Shown: positions 34,193-42,784 of the stretch, in pieces | Numbering within the stretch: position 1 is the stretch's first letter | How the letters are laid out: each line of letters opens with the position of its first letter | Assembly (NCBI GenBank): GCA_963800285.1 | Contig: CAWDAL010000014.1 | Coordinates: 477,992-541,991 of the forward strand | Direction: 5' to 3' | Origin: DASUPK01 sp963800285 | Lineage (GTDB): Bacteria; Actinomycetota; Thermoleophilia; Solirubrobacterales; 70-9 | DNA length: 64,000 nucleotides | Notes under the pieces: generated by a model | Databases searched by the model: none | What the model was told of the DNA's origin: nothing | The model's input: only the letters and a program-made list of their open reading frames with translations | Translations under genes and position numbers: made by a program

Positions 34193-34735
34193 TCAGGCTG
34201 TCCCGGCGGGCGTCTTGCCCGCGAGCGCGTCGGCCGCTTCGGCGTCCGTGATGCCCTCGACCGCCCGCTTCAGGATGTCGCGGAGCTGGCGCTGGTCCTT
34301 CTCGGAGAGCGAGGCGAGCGGCGGGGGCGGCTCGGCCATCCGCTTGGTGATCTCCACCCTCACCCGCTCCCCCTCCTTGGTGAGGACGAGCAGCTTCACC
34401 CGGCGGTCGCCCTCGGCCGCCTCCCTGCGCACCAGGCCGCGCTCCTCCAGGCGGTCGACGATGCCGGTGACGTTCGAGTTGTCGCAGAAGAGGGCCTGCG
34501 CCAGCTCGCTCATCTTGCGGGGGCCGGACGCGAGCATGCGGAGGGCGATCATCTGCTGCGGCGCCAGCTCGAACTCCTGGGCCATCGCGAACATGCGGTG
34601 CTTGTTGGTGACCATGAGCCAGTGCATCAGGCTCCACGCCTGGCTGCCCGGATCCGTGCGGCCCAGCTCGCCGGCGAGCCACGAGCCGGGCCCCGGCCCG
34701 GCGCGCCCCTTTTCTGAATCCCTGGGCTTGGCCAT
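34193..34735 (-). CDS. MarR-family transcriptional regulator
   Basis: 180 aa. Winged helix: LAPQQMIALRMLASGPRKMS, then LAQALFCDNSNVTGIVDRLEERGLV and the wing EAAEGDRRVKLLVLTKEGE. Divergent from an ABC-2 type exporter operon, the classic arrangement for a drug-responsive repressor controlling its own gene and the pump. A tandem CAAGGTT repeat and a GTTG/CAAC inverted repeat lie between the two genes. Confidence 0.92.
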   Translation of the reverse strand: MAKPRDSEKGRAGPGPGSWLAGELGRTDPGSQAWSLMHWLMVTNKHRMFAMAQEFELAPQQMIALRMLASGPRKMSELAQALFCDNSNVTGIVDRLEERGLVRREAAEGDRRVKLLVLTKEGERVRVEITKRMAEPPPPLASLSEKDQRQLRDILKRAVEGITDAEAADALAGKTPAGTA

Positions 34736-34770
34736 CTGGGAGGGATCCTACCCGGAAAGTTTGCCACTTA

Positions 34771-34803
34771 CAAGGTTGCAAGGTTCAACTATCTATGTAT
34801 ACT
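34771..34803 (+). promoter_or_regulatory. promoter and candidate MarR operator of the ABC exporter
   Basis: TTGCAA (34776-34781), a 16-bp spacer and TATACT (34798-34803) form a good sigma70-type promoter. A tandem CAAGGTT (34771-34777, 34779-34785) and the inverted arms GTTG/CAAC (34775-34789) overlap the -35, where a repressor would block polymerase. Confidence 0.6.
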
Positions 34804-34843
34804 GCCGTCCTTCGCAAAGCGGCCGACCGGAGGGGGAATCCGG

Positions 34844-35883
34844 ATGCAGAGCAGGAACGGAGTCCAGTCGCAGGTCAACGGAATCGAGGTCAACGGCCTC
34901 GTCCGTGAGTTCAAGGGCAGCGTCCGGGCTGTCGACGGAATCGACCTCGAGGTCCGGCCCGGCGAGATCTACGGCTTCCTCGGCCCGAACGGCGCCGGCA
35001 AGTCGACCACGGTCCACATGCTCACCACCCTCCTCCCGCCCACCGCGGGCTCGGCGACGCGTCGCCGCCTTCGACGTCGTCAAGCAGGGCGCCGACGTGC
35101 GCGACGCGATCGGCGCCGCACTTCAGGAGGCCGCGCTCGACCCGAACCTGAGCGCCCGCGAGCACATGCGCCTGCAGGGCGCGCTCCACGGGATGCACAA
35201 GGCGGATCGGACCAAGCGAGGCGACGAGTTGATCGAGCGCGTCGGGCTCGCGGACGCGGCCGACCGCAAGGTCGGCGGCTACTCGGGCGGGATGAAGCGC
35301 CGCCTCGACCTCGCCCTCGCCCTGCTGCACGGCCCGCGCGTCCTCTTCCTCGACGAGCCGACCACCGGCCTCGACATCCAGAGCCGCAGCGCACTCTGGG
35401 ACGAGGTCGCCCATCTCTCCCGCGACGAGGGGATGACCGTCTTCCTCACGACCCAGTACCTCGAGGAGGCCGACCAGCTCGCCGACCACCTCGGGATCAT
35501 CGACCACGGCAAGATCGTCGCCGCGGGTACCCCCGAGAAGCTCAAGGCGGAGGTCGGCCGCCCGACGATCGAGGTGGTGCCGACCGATCACGGCGAGCGC
35601 GACCGCGCCGTCGAGCTGCTTCGCCGCTTTGGCGAGCTGGTGCCGGGGACCCCGCAGGGCGCTGCGGTCAGGCTCGAAGCGGACGGCGGCGAGCAGCTCG
35701 CCGACATCATCCGCGCCTTCGACCAGGCAGGACGTCAAGGTCGCGAACCTGGAACTCCACGAGGCGAGCCTCAACGACGTTTTCCTCACCAAGACCGGGC
35801 GCTCGCTCGAGGGCGCCCAGCAGGAGGCCGCCAAGGAGGGCGAGACCGGCGAGCATCCCGCGCTCGAGGGAGCTCCGGCGTAA
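34844..35883 (+). pseudogene. ABC-2 exporter ATPase, frame broken twice
   Basis: Walker A GPNGAGKST (about residues 47-55) is in the first frame. After TAGSAT (extra C at about 35060) the frame shifts by +1 and continues with AAFDVVKQGADV, the signature GYSGGMKRRLDLALAL and Walker B VLFLDEPTTGLD. After FDQAG (extra C at about 35733) it shifts again and ends with VKVANLELHEASLNDVF and TAA at 35883. Both extra bases are a C directly before GTC. All motifs are otherwise intact (about 345 aa), so either sequence errors or a very recent lesion. Ribosome site GGAGGGGG precedes the ATG; TAATG couples it to the permease. Confidence 0.8.
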
Positions 35884-36701
35884 TGGAGGCGGCCGCATTC
35901 CCCATCTCGGCGCCGATCCACCAGCGGCCCTCGATCTGGACGCAGGCCCCGGAGCTCGCGCGCCGCTCGATCAAGCGCACTATCCGCCAGCCCGCCGCGG
36001 TCATTCCCGCGACGACCTTCCCGCTGATCCTGCTCGCGATCAACTCCGTCGGGCTGAAGTCGGCGACCTCGCTCCCCGGCTTCCCGACCGACTCCTACGT
36101 CACCTTCGCCCTCGCCTTCGCCTTCATCCAGGCCGGGGTCTTCGCCGTGATCGGCACCGGCCAGAACCTCGCGGAGGACAACCAGGGCGGCTTCTTCAAC
36201 CGCCTCCAGCTGACTCCGATACATCCCGCTGCGCTGGTGGCGGGGCAGCTGGCGGGGACCCTCACGCTCGGCCTCTTCCAGGCCGCGACCTACATCTCGG
36301 TCGGGCTGCTCGCCGGCGCCCACATCGAAGCCGGCTTCGCCGGCGCCCTGGTGATGGTCGCCCTCGCGATCTGCATCTGCCTCGCGTTCGGCTCCATCGG
36401 GCTCGCGGTCGGCATGCGCGTCGACGCGCCGGAAAAGGTCCAGAGCCTCTTCCCGCTGATCTTCGTCTTCCTCTTCCTGAGCTCGATGAGCCTGCCCCGG
36501 AACCTGATCCAGACCGACTGGTTCCGCGAGGTCGCGACCTACAACCCCGTGAGCTACATGGTCGAGGGGCTCCGCAGCCTCCTGATCACCGGCTGGGACG
36601 GGGAGGCTCTGGCGCTCGGCTTCGGCTGCGCGCTCGGCATCCTCGCGATCGGCCTGTTCTTCGCCTCGACGGGCCTCAAGGAGAGGATGGCCCGCACATG
36701 A
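35883..36701 (+). CDS. ABC-2 type exporter permease 1
   Basis: 272 aa, six helices with the ABC-2 pattern: an N-terminal amphipathic stretch, a large first loop, and C-terminal LSSMSLPRNLIQTDWFREVATYNPVSYMVEGLR, the typical N-P-x-x-Y-x-x-E/R motif. Works with the upstream ATPase and the next permease as a heteromeric drug or lipid exporter. ATG overlaps the ATPase stop and its own TGA overlaps the next ATG. Confidence 0.88.
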   Translation: MEAAAFPISAPIHQRPSIWTQAPELARRSIKRTIRQPAAVIPATTFPLILLAINSVGLKSATSLPGFPTDSYVTFALAFAFIQAGVFAVIGTGQNLAEDNQGGFFNRLQLTPIHPAALVAGQLAGTLTLGLFQAATYISVGLLAGAHIEAGFAGALVMVALAICICLAFGSIGLAVGMRVDAPEKVQSLFPLIFVFLFLSSMSLPRNLIQTDWFREVATYNPVSYMVEGLRSLLITGWDGEALALGFGCALGILAIGLFFASTGLKERMART

Positions 36702-37468
36702 GGCGCTACCTCTCGGTTGCCGGTGGCCTGGCCTGGCGCCTGCTGCACAGCCTGATCACGAACCCGCTGCTCTTCCTGCCGCCGATGCTGATGCCGCTGT
36801 TCTTCTTCACCGCGTTCGCGGGCGGCCTCTCGGCGGTCAGCAACGTGCCGGGCTTCGACTACGGGCCGGGCTACACCTCGTTCATCTTCGCCTTCGTGCT
36901 CTGCCAGAGCGCGGCGTTCGGGGGGGTCTTCAGCGGCTTCTCGATCGCGGCCGACTTTCAGTTCGGCTTCGGACGCCGGCTGTTGCTTGCGACTCCCCAC
37001 CGGAGCGCGCTCATTCTCGGCTACGGGGCCGTCGCGGCGATCCGGGCGGCGGTCACGATCACGGCCGTCACGCTCGTCGGCCTGCTCGTCGGGATGAACA
37101 TCGGCGGCAACGGTCTCGACCTGTTCGGGATGTACGCGCTGGCGGCGATCATCAACATCACCGGGCTGCTGTTCGCCGCGGGGGTCGCCCTGCGCTTCCG
37201 CAGCCTGCAGGCGACCCCGCTGATGCAGGTGCCCGTCTTCCTCTTCCTCTTCCTCGCCCCGGTCTACGTGCCGCGGGAGCTGCTCGGCGGCTGGGTCCAC
37301 GCGGTCGCTCCGTTCAACCCGGCCACCCACGTGATGGAGACGGCACGCGACCTGATCGCGGGAACGGGCACCGAGTACCTGGCGACGCTCGGCATCGTCG
37401 TCGCTCTGCTCGCCGTGGTGACGATCTTCATGTTCCGCGGCCTGCGCCAGGCCGAAGCGGCCGGCTAG
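36698..37468 (+). CDS. ABC-2 type exporter permease 2
   Basis: 256 aa, six helices. LPPMLMPLFFFTAFAGGLSAV near the start and AVAPFNPATHVMETARDLIAG near the end mirror permease 1 but are diverged, so the pair probably forms a heterodimer. ATGA overlap with permease 1. The stop shares CTAG with the convergent DUF393 gene. Confidence 0.87.
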   Translation: MRRYLSVAGGLAWRLLHSLITNPLLFLPPMLMPLFFFTAFAGGLSAVSNVPGFDYGPGYTSFIFAFVLCQSAAFGGVFSGFSIAADFQFGFGRRLLLATPHRSALILGYGAVAAIRAAVTITAVTLVGLLVGMNIGGNGLDLFGMYALAAIINITGLLFAAGVALRFRSLQATPLMQVPVFLFLFLAPVYVPRELLGGWVHAVAPFNPATHVMETARDLIAGTGTEYLATLGIVVALLAVVTIFMFRGLRQAEAAG

Positions 37469-37881
37469 CTCCGCTGAGCGATTCGCGCATCGGCCCGGCC
37501 CTTGGCGCCGTCGGTGACGAGCTTTCCCCACAGGCTTCGGTTGCCCGAGACGAATCCGTAGGCGCTCTGGGTGGCGCCGGGAAGCTTCGCCGTCGCCGCC
37601 GCCAGCGGTCCGCCGCCGGGCAGCAGGCGGAGCAGCGGCGGGAAGCCGGCGCCCGCGGAGTGGACGCCCGCCTCGTCGACCAGGTGCCACGAGGAGCGTC
37701 GTCGGTCTGCCGGCATGTCGCCGAGCAGCCGGTCCGCCTCCTCGGTCCCGAGCGCGACGGGCCGAATGTCGCGGCGCCGGTCCCAGGCGAGGATCTTCCC
37801 GAGGGACCAGCGGCAGAAGCCGCAGTCGGAGTCGTAGATCAGGATCGTCCGGGGAATCGTGGGTGAACTAGTCTCCGTCAT
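37465..37881 (-). CDS. DUF393 (DCC-family) thiol-disulfide oxidoreductase-like protein
   Basis: 138 aa from the ATG at 37881. TILIYDSDCGFCRWSLGKILAWD holds the D-x-x-C-x-x-C motif of the DCC family, a thioredoxin-like group with CxxC. Redox partner unknown. Divergent from the catalase-family gene with 1 bp between start codons, so the two promoters must overlap. Longer upstream frames are antisense to the catalase gene. Confidence 0.82.
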   Translation of the reverse strand: MTETSSPTIPRTILIYDSDCGFCRWSLGKILAWDRRRDIRPVALGTEEADRLLGDMPADRRRSSWHLVDEAGVHSAGAGFPPLLRLLPGGGPLAAATAKLPGATQSAYGFVSGNRSLWGKLVTDGAKGRADARIAQRS

Positions 37882-37882
37882 C

Positions 37883-38812
37883 GTGGCGGCCACAACCATC
37901 TCGGAGGAGATCGTGGATGCGCTCAACGCCGCGAGCGGCGGGCCGTATCCCGGCCACCGCGCCGTCCACGCCAAGGGGACCGTCTGCAGGGGCACCTTCA
38001 CCCCCACTCCCGAGGCGTCCCGGCTCTCGCGCGCCGCGCACCTTCAGGGCGATCCGGTCGAGGCGACCGTCCGCCTCTCGAACGCCAGCGGCGACCCGAA
38101 CACCTCCGACGCGCACCCGATCGCCGGCCGCGGCATGGCCGTCAAGTTCCACCTGCCGGACGATGGCGAGACCGACATCGTCTCGGTGCCGCTGGTCGTC
38201 TTCATGGTCCGGACGCCCGAGGACTTCCTGTCGTTCACGCGAGCGCGGATCCCCGACCCCGAGACCGGCCACCCGGACGCGCAGAAGCTCGGCGCGTTCC
38301 TGGGCGAGCATCCGGAGACCGGCATCGCCATTCAGAAGAGCATGGGCAAGCTCGCGCCGACTACCAGCTTCGCGACCTCCGAGTACCGCGGCCTGCACGC
38401 CTTCTGCCTGATCGACGCCGAGGGCGGCAGGCACTGGGGCCGCTACACCTGGGAGCCCGAGGAAGGCTCCGAGTACCTGACCGACGAGCAGCGCGAGGGA
38501 GCGTCGCCCGACTACCTGCAGGAGGAGATCCGCGAGCGGCTCGGCTCCGGCGTCGCCCGCTTCACCCTCGAGTTCACGCTCGCCAACGACGACGATCAGC
38601 TCGACGACCCCACTCAGGAATGGGAGGGCGAGCGCGAGGTCGTCGAGCTCGGCGAGCTCGAGCTGACCGAGGTGATCGAGGACCCGGAGACCCCCGATGA
38701 GCCACTCGTCTTCGATCCGATGCGCCTCACCGACGGGATCGAGCCGTCCGAGGACAAGATCCTCGCCGCCCGGCCGAAGGCCTACTCGGTCTCGATCGAG
38801 CGGCGCTCTTGA
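37883..38812 (+). CDS. catalase-family peroxidase (small, SrpA-like)
   Basis: 309 aa, the size of small catalase-related peroxidases. Distal His29 in RAVHAKGTVC, distal Asn67 in VRLSNASGDP, and the C-terminal RPKAYSVS with the probable proximal Tyr301 fit the catalase fold core without the tetramerisation arms. It would use H2O2 to oxidise organic substrates via heme. The GTG at 37883 is 8 nt after TAGTCT; a GTG at 37859 is an alternative start. Confidence 0.85.
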   Translation: MAATTISEEIVDALNAASGGPYPGHRAVHAKGTVCRGTFTPTPEASRLSRAAHLQGDPVEATVRLSNASGDPNTSDAHPIAGRGMAVKFHLPDDGETDIVSVPLVVFMVRTPEDFLSFTRARIPDPETGHPDAQKLGAFLGEHPETGIAIQKSMGKLAPTTSFATSEYRGLHAFCLIDAEGGRHWGRYTWEPEEGSEYLTDEQREGASPDYLQEEIRERLGSGVARFTLEFTLANDDDQLDDPTQEWEGEREVVELGELELTEVIEDPETPDEPLVFDPMRLTDGIEPSEDKILAARPKAYSVSIERRS

Positions 38813-38851
38813 TCCGAGGGTGCTCCGAGGCAGAGCCGAGGAGCAACCCGA

Positions 38852-39304
38852 TTAATCCTGGTTGAAGGTCAGCACGAAAGCCGGGTGGTCCGGCAGGATC
38901 CGCTCGATCTCCTCGTCGGAGGCCTTCGCGTCGATGCCGAGGAAGCCCTTCACCTCCCAGGACCACTTGTCCATGTAGAGGCGCATCAGCGGGAGCTTGT
39001 CGGAGTCCGGCACCTCCTCGGCGGTGAAATGGCGGACCTTGCGGCCGCTGCGCAGCTCCCCCTCCTTGGCGACCCGGAGGTTGCGCACCCACTGGGTCGT
39101 GCCGCGCGGGGCGAGCAGGTAGGTGCGCCCGTTGAGCTCGAAGGGGTTGACCGGGTTGCTGCGCATCTCGCCGCTCTTGCGGCCGCGCACGGCGAGGGTC
39201 TGCGACCCCTGCACGCTCAGGCCGAGCTTGTGGAGCCCGGCGACGAGGGGATTGAAGATGTTCCGGGTGAACCAGTCGGGCTTGTGGTAGAGGACCTCGC
39301 TCAT
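38852..39304 (-). CDS. F420H2-dependent oxidoreductase, Ddn-like
   Basis: 150 aa. LAVRGRKSGEMRSNPVNPFE and YLLAPRGTTQWVRNLRVAKEG are the conserved blocks of the deazaflavin (F420)-dependent nitroreductase/quinone reductase family (Ddn/Fqr-like split beta-barrel). Uses F420H2 to reduce quinones or similar. Together with the LLM protein at 45102 it implies F420 synthesis in this organism. Confidence 0.9.
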   Translation of the reverse strand: MSEVLYHKPDWFTRNIFNPLVAGLHKLGLSVQGSQTLAVRGRKSGEMRSNPVNPFELNGRTYLLAPRGTTQWVRNLRVAKEGELRSGRKVRHFTAEEVPDSDKLPLMRLYMDKWSWEVKGFLGIDAKASDEEIERILPDHPAFVLTFNQD

Positions 39305-39363
39305 CTCAACAGGACCCTAACGATTGAGTGTTTCCGGCCGCTGGGGCCGGGTAGCCAAGCGGC

Positions 39364-39627
39364 ATGTCAACCATCGTGATCATTGTGATCGCCGTCGTGG
39401 TGATAGCCGTCGTGCTTTTCGCCGTGGCGCAGATCACCCAGAGGCGACGGATCGCCCGGGAACGCGAGATTCGCAGGCTGGAAGCCGAGGCAGAGGGCCA
39501 TCGCTCGATGGCCGAGGGTCACCGTGAGAAGGCTGACGAGCTCAAGCAGGCCGCGCAGGCCGAGGAGGAGCGAGCCGGCCGCCACGAGGACCGCGCCGAA
39601 GAGGTCCAGCCGAGCGACAGGCGCTAG
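39364..39627 (+). CDS. small membrane-anchored coiled-coil protein
   Basis: 87 aa. An N-terminal transmembrane helix (VIIVIAVVVIAVVLFAVAQI, about residues 4-24) is followed by a charged heptad-rich helix (REREIRRLEAEAEGHRSMAE and on). No family recognised. The next small gene begins 6 bp after its stop. Confidence 0.65.
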   Translation: MSTIVIIVIAVVVIAVVLFAVAQITQRRRIAREREIRRLEAEAEGHRSMAEGHREKADELKQAAQAEEERAGRHEDRAEEVQPSDRR

Positions 39628-39633
39628 GCGGGC

Positions 39634-39813
39634 ATGTACCGACGAGGCGGGCCCGGCCTGCTCACGATCATCTATCTGGTCGTGGGGGTCTTCGTCGCCG
39701 GAGACCACAACTACATCCATCACCACACGATCGGGCAGATCGTGTCGGCCCTGCTGGCGATCCTGCTGTGGCCCCTGATCCTGCTCTTCGACGTCAACCT
39801 GCACATTCACTGA
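39634..39813 (+). CDS. small two-helix membrane protein
   Basis: 59 aa. Two hydrophobic segments (LLTIIYLVVGVFVAG and IVSALLAILLWPLILLF) flank a His-rich loop (HNYIHHHTIG). Found right after another small membrane gene and probably co-transcribed. No ribosome site is obvious, but frame, hydropathy and the loop make it a likely gene. Function unknown. Confidence 0.6.
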   Translation: MYRRGGPGLLTIIYLVVGVFVAGDHNYIHHHTIGQIVSALLAILLWPLILLFDVNLHIH

Positions 39814-39821
39814 CCGTCGAG

Positions 39822-39827
39822 TAGGTT
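39822..39827 (+). promoter_or_regulatory. leaderless -10 box (TAGGTT)
   Basis: TAGGTT is followed by CCGCCG and then the GTG at 39834. Confidence 0.5.
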
Positions 39828-39833
39828 CCGCCG

Positions 39834-40331
39834 GTGGCTGACGGCGAAACGGTGATCAACTGGCCGGTGGAGCACCGCCCCGAGGAGTCGGCCTTTCACG
39901 CCGTCAACGAGCTGCAGATTCCCGCGGAGCCCGAGGTCGTCTGGGCGTGGATCTGCCGCCCGGACCTCTGGGGGACGTACTACTCGAACGCCAAGTTCAT
40001 CAAGCACCTGGGTGGCCCCTGGCCGAAGCTCGAGTTCGGCAGCCGCTTCCGCTGGTTCAGCTTCGGCGCCTTCGTCACCTCCGAGGTCGTCGAGTACGAG
40101 CCGGGCCAGCGGATCTCGTGGGACGCCAAGGTGCTGGGCGGCCGCGGCTACCACGGCTGGGTGCTGAAGCGCCAGTCGGGCGGGACCTTCGTCCGCACCG
40201 AGGAGACCCAGAAGGGCTGGGGCATCCAGCTGGTCAAGCCCGTGCTGCGGCCGGCGATGGTGCGCGTGCACCAGCGCTGGCTCGAGGGGCTCTCGAGGGT
40301 CGCCTCCGAGGGCCCGCCGCCGGCGCCCTAG
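39834..40331 (+). CDS. SRPBCC-family (polyketide cyclase-like) protein
   Basis: 165 aa. FHAVNELQIPAEPEVVWAWI opens an SRPBCC/START-like fold, followed by RFRWFSFGAFVTSEVVEYEP and ISWDAKVLGGRGYHGWVL beta strands and a C-terminal helix. Such proteins bind hydrophobic small molecules; ligand unknown. The GTG start is fixed by the TAGGTT box. Confidence 0.82.
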   Translation: MADGETVINWPVEHRPEESAFHAVNELQIPAEPEVVWAWICRPDLWGTYYSNAKFIKHLGGPWPKLEFGSRFRWFSFGAFVTSEVVEYEPGQRISWDAKVLGGRGYHGWVLKRQSGGTFVRTEETQKGWGIQLVKPVLRPAMVRVHQRWLEGLSRVASEGPPPAP

Positions 40332-40349
40332 CCGACCCGGGCGGACCAC

Positions 40350-40355
40350 TACATT
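40350..40355 (+). promoter_or_regulatory. leaderless -10 box (TACATT)
   Basis: TACATT is followed by 6 nt and then the ATG at 40362. Confidence 0.5.
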
Positions 40356-40361
40356 CAGTCA

Positions 40362-41876
40362 ATGGCGGCCATCGAGGACCTGCGCGAACGCCTCGGCGAG
40401 ATTCACGACCTGAGCCGAGCCGCGTCGCTGCTCGCCTGGGACGAGCGCACGATGATGCCGGCCGGCGGAGCCGAGGCGCGTGCCCAGACGCTCGCGACCC
40501 TCGCCCGCGTCCGCCATGAGATGTTCATCGCCGACGAGATCGGCGAGCTGATCGACCGGGTGCGCTCCGGGCAGGGCGAGGTCCCCCACGGCGAGTCGAT
40601 CGACGCCGACCTGGCCCGCGTCGTCGCGCGGGACTGGGAGAAGGCGCGACGCGTCCCCTCCGACCTCAGAGCCGAGATGGCCCACGCCAGCTCCGTGGCC
40701 GAGACCGCCTGGGTCGAGGCGAAGCAGAACTCCGACTTCCAGATGATCCTGCCCCACCTCGCGCTGAACGTCGATCTCACCAAGCGCTACGCCGAGTGCT
40801 ACGAGGGATTCCCGGGCTTCGCCCACACCTACGACGCGCTGCTGGACGAGTACGAGCCCGAGATGACCACGGAGCAGATGCGGGCGGTCCTGACCGGCCT
40901 GCGCGAGGGCCTGGTACCGCTGGCTCGCGAGGCGGCCGACAGCGGCGCCGGGCGCGTCGAGGACCCCTTCGCCGGCGACTTCCCGGTGGATCGACAGGTC
41001 GAGCAGGTCGCCGAGATGCTCTCGGAGCTCCCCTTCCCGGAGGACGCGTGGCGGATCGACCCGACCGAGCATCCCTTCGCCCTCTCGATCGGACGCGGTG
41101 ACGTTCGCCTCACCACGCGCTATGACGAGTCGAATCTGGCGATGTCGCTGTTCAGCGCCATGCACGAGGCGGGCCACGGCCTCTACGAGTCGGGCGTCGA
41201 CGCCGAGCTGCGCCGGACGCCGCTCGCGAAGCCGCGCTCGCTCGGGCTGCACGAGTCGCAGAGCAGGCTCTGGGAGAACTGGGTGGCGCGGAGCCGGCCC
41301 TACCTGGAGCGGCTGCTGCCGCGGCTGCGCGAGCGCTTCCCCGGTGGCTTCGACGAGGTCGACGGCGACGAGCTCTACCGGGGGGCCAACCGGGTCGAGC
41401 CCTCCCTGATCCGGATCGAGGCCGATGAGGTGACCTACAACCTCCACATCCTGATCCGCTTCGAGCTCGAGCTGGAGATCTTCGAGGGCGGCCTCGAGCT
41501 CACCGAGCTCCCCGAGGCGTGGAACGCCCGCTACCGCGAGTACCTCGGCATCGAGGTCCCCGACGACGCCCATGGCGTGTTGCAGGACGTGCACTGGCCG
41601 GCCGGCGCGTTCGGATACTTCCCCACCTACAGCCTCGGCAACATCATCGCCGGGCAGCTCTGGGAGGCGGCCGGCCGCGACCTCGGCGATCTGGACTCCC
41701 GAATCGCCGACGGCGACCTGAGAGCGATCGGCGAGTGGCTGCGCGATCGCGTCCATCGTCACGGCCGTCGCCTCTCCCCAGCGGAGGTCCTGGAGCAAGC
41801 CGGTTGCGGCGAGCTCTCCGTCGAGCCTCTGCTCAACCACCTGAGCGACCGGGTCGAGCTGGCTGTTGGGACGTAG
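40362..41876 (+). CDS. M32-family metallocarboxypeptidase
   Basis: 504 aa, standard M32 length. Zinc motif SAMHEAGHGLYE (His268, Glu269, His272), then LHESQSRLWEN carrying the third-ligand region, and IRFELELEIFEGG. AFGYFPTYSLGNIIA is an M32 signature. A cytoplasmic enzyme that removes C-terminal residues from peptides, with a groove limiting substrates to short peptides. Monocistronic start from a leaderless promoter. Confidence 0.95.
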   Translation: MAAIEDLRERLGEIHDLSRAASLLAWDERTMMPAGGAEARAQTLATLARVRHEMFIADEIGELIDRVRSGQGEVPHGESIDADLARVVARDWEKARRVPSDLRAEMAHASSVAETAWVEAKQNSDFQMILPHLALNVDLTKRYAECYEGFPGFAHTYDALLDEYEPEMTTEQMRAVLTGLREGLVPLAREAADSGAGRVEDPFAGDFPVDRQVEQVAEMLSELPFPEDAWRIDPTEHPFALSIGRGDVRLTTRYDESNLAMSLFSAMHEAGHGLYESGVDAELRRTPLAKPRSLGLHESQSRLWENWVARSRPYLERLLPRLRERFPGGFDEVDGDELYRGANRVEPSLIRIEADEVTYNLHILIRFELELEIFEGGLELTELPEAWNARYREYLGIEVPDDAHGVLQDVHWPAGAFGYFPTYSLGNIIAGQLWEAAGRDLGDLDSRIADGDLRAIGEWLRDRVHRHGRRLSPAEVLEQAGCGELSVEPLLNHLSDRVELAVGT

Positions 41877-41898
41877 GCGGCCGCTGCAAAACATGAAT

Positions 41899-41911
41899 CC
41901 GCAATTTGCGG
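41899..41911. promoter_or_regulatory. 13-bp perfect palindrome upstream of hydrolase
   Basis: CCGCAA-T-TTGCGG is a perfect inverted repeat that ends 1 bp before a -10-like TATCTT (41913-41918); the ATG is at 41928. Good candidate for an operator. Confidence 0.5.
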
Positions 41912-41927
41912 GTATCTTGGCCGGGCG

Positions 41928-42779
41928 ATGGCCGCGGTAGGGCGTCGAAACGGCATATACGGGGGCTGGACGCACGCGGGCAGCAACCGCGTCTTCGTGC
42001 GTGTCCCGACCGAGCTGAAGCGCCAGGCCGAGCAGCCCTGGAACGGCTCCAATGGCAACGGCTCGCGCCCGAAGCTCGAGGCGACGCCGATCGTCCTCGT
42101 CCACGGCCTCTCCTCGGGCCGCACGCTGAAGCCGCTGATCCGTGCCCTCGGCACCCGCCGGCCCGTCTTCGCGCCCGACCTGCCCGGGTTCGGGATGAGC
42201 GACCACCCGATCCACCCGCTTGACATCCCGGGCCTCGCCGACGTCCTGCGCCGCTGGCTGCTCGACAACAACCTGGCGCCGGCCACCGTCGTCGGCGTCG
42301 CCTTCGGCTGCCAGGTCGCGGTCGATCTGGCCGCCGAGTACCCGGCCGCCATCGACAGACTCGCGCTGGTGGGCCCGATGTTCGACCGCGAGGCTCGGTC
42401 ACCGGCGCGGCTCGCGATGCGCTGGGCGCGGAACGCGCCGCGCTCCTCGCCCAGGCTGGCGCCGACGATCGTCCACGACCTCATCGACGCCGGTCCCTGG
42501 CGCACGGCCCGGACGCTGCGAGAAGCACTCGATGACCCGATCGAGGAGAAGCTCGTGCACATCGAGGCGCGGACCCTGGTGGTGCGACCCGAGCGAGATC
42601 ACCTCGTCCCGGAGGCCTGGACCGAGCGGGTGGCGGAGCTGATCCCCGACTCCGAGCTGGTCACGCTCCCGAAGGCCGCCCACACGATCGGCCCGAAGGC
42701 GGCTGCCAGGCTCACCGCGCTCCTCGTTCCCTTCCTCGCTGAGTCGGACGACGCCGTCGAGGAAGCTGCGTCAAGCTGA
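41928..42779 (+). CDS. alpha/beta-hydrolase-fold protein with Ala in the nucleophile position
   Basis: 283 aa. VLVHGLSSG (oxyanion), VFAPDLPGFGMSDHP, acid in VVRPERDHLVPEAW and catalytic His in PKAAHTIGP are all present. The nucleophile elbow reads VVGVAFGCQVAV: Ala125 takes the place of the Ser/Asp/Cys nucleophile. So it is probably not a canonical esterase; a binding or pseudo-enzyme role, or use of the Cys two positions later, is possible. The fold assignment is firm. Confidence 0.85.
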   Translation: MAAVGRRNGIYGGWTHAGSNRVFVRVPTELKRQAEQPWNGSNGNGSRPKLEATPIVLVHGLSSGRTLKPLIRALGTRRPVFAPDLPGFGMSDHPIHPLDIPGLADVLRRWLLDNNLAPATVVGVAFGCQVAVDLAAEYPAAIDRLALVGPMFDREARSPARLAMRWARNAPRSSPRLAPTIVHDLIDAGPWRTARTLREALDDPIEEKLVHIEARTLVVRPERDHLVPEAWTERVAELIPDSELVTLPKAAHTIGPKAAARLTALLVPFLAESDDAVEEAASS

Positions 42780-42784
42780 GGACC

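Noticed and set aside
34844..35883. Programmed +1 frameshifting in the ABC ATPase
   Set aside because: No slippery codon, stimulatory structure or internal Shine-Dalgarno is evident; same-context extra C bases look like errors.
33594..36701. 1035-codon plus-strand open frame
   Set aside because: A mixture of out-of-frame sequence and real pieces of the ABC ATPase and permease; only 35061-35733 and 35883-36701 are meaningful in it.
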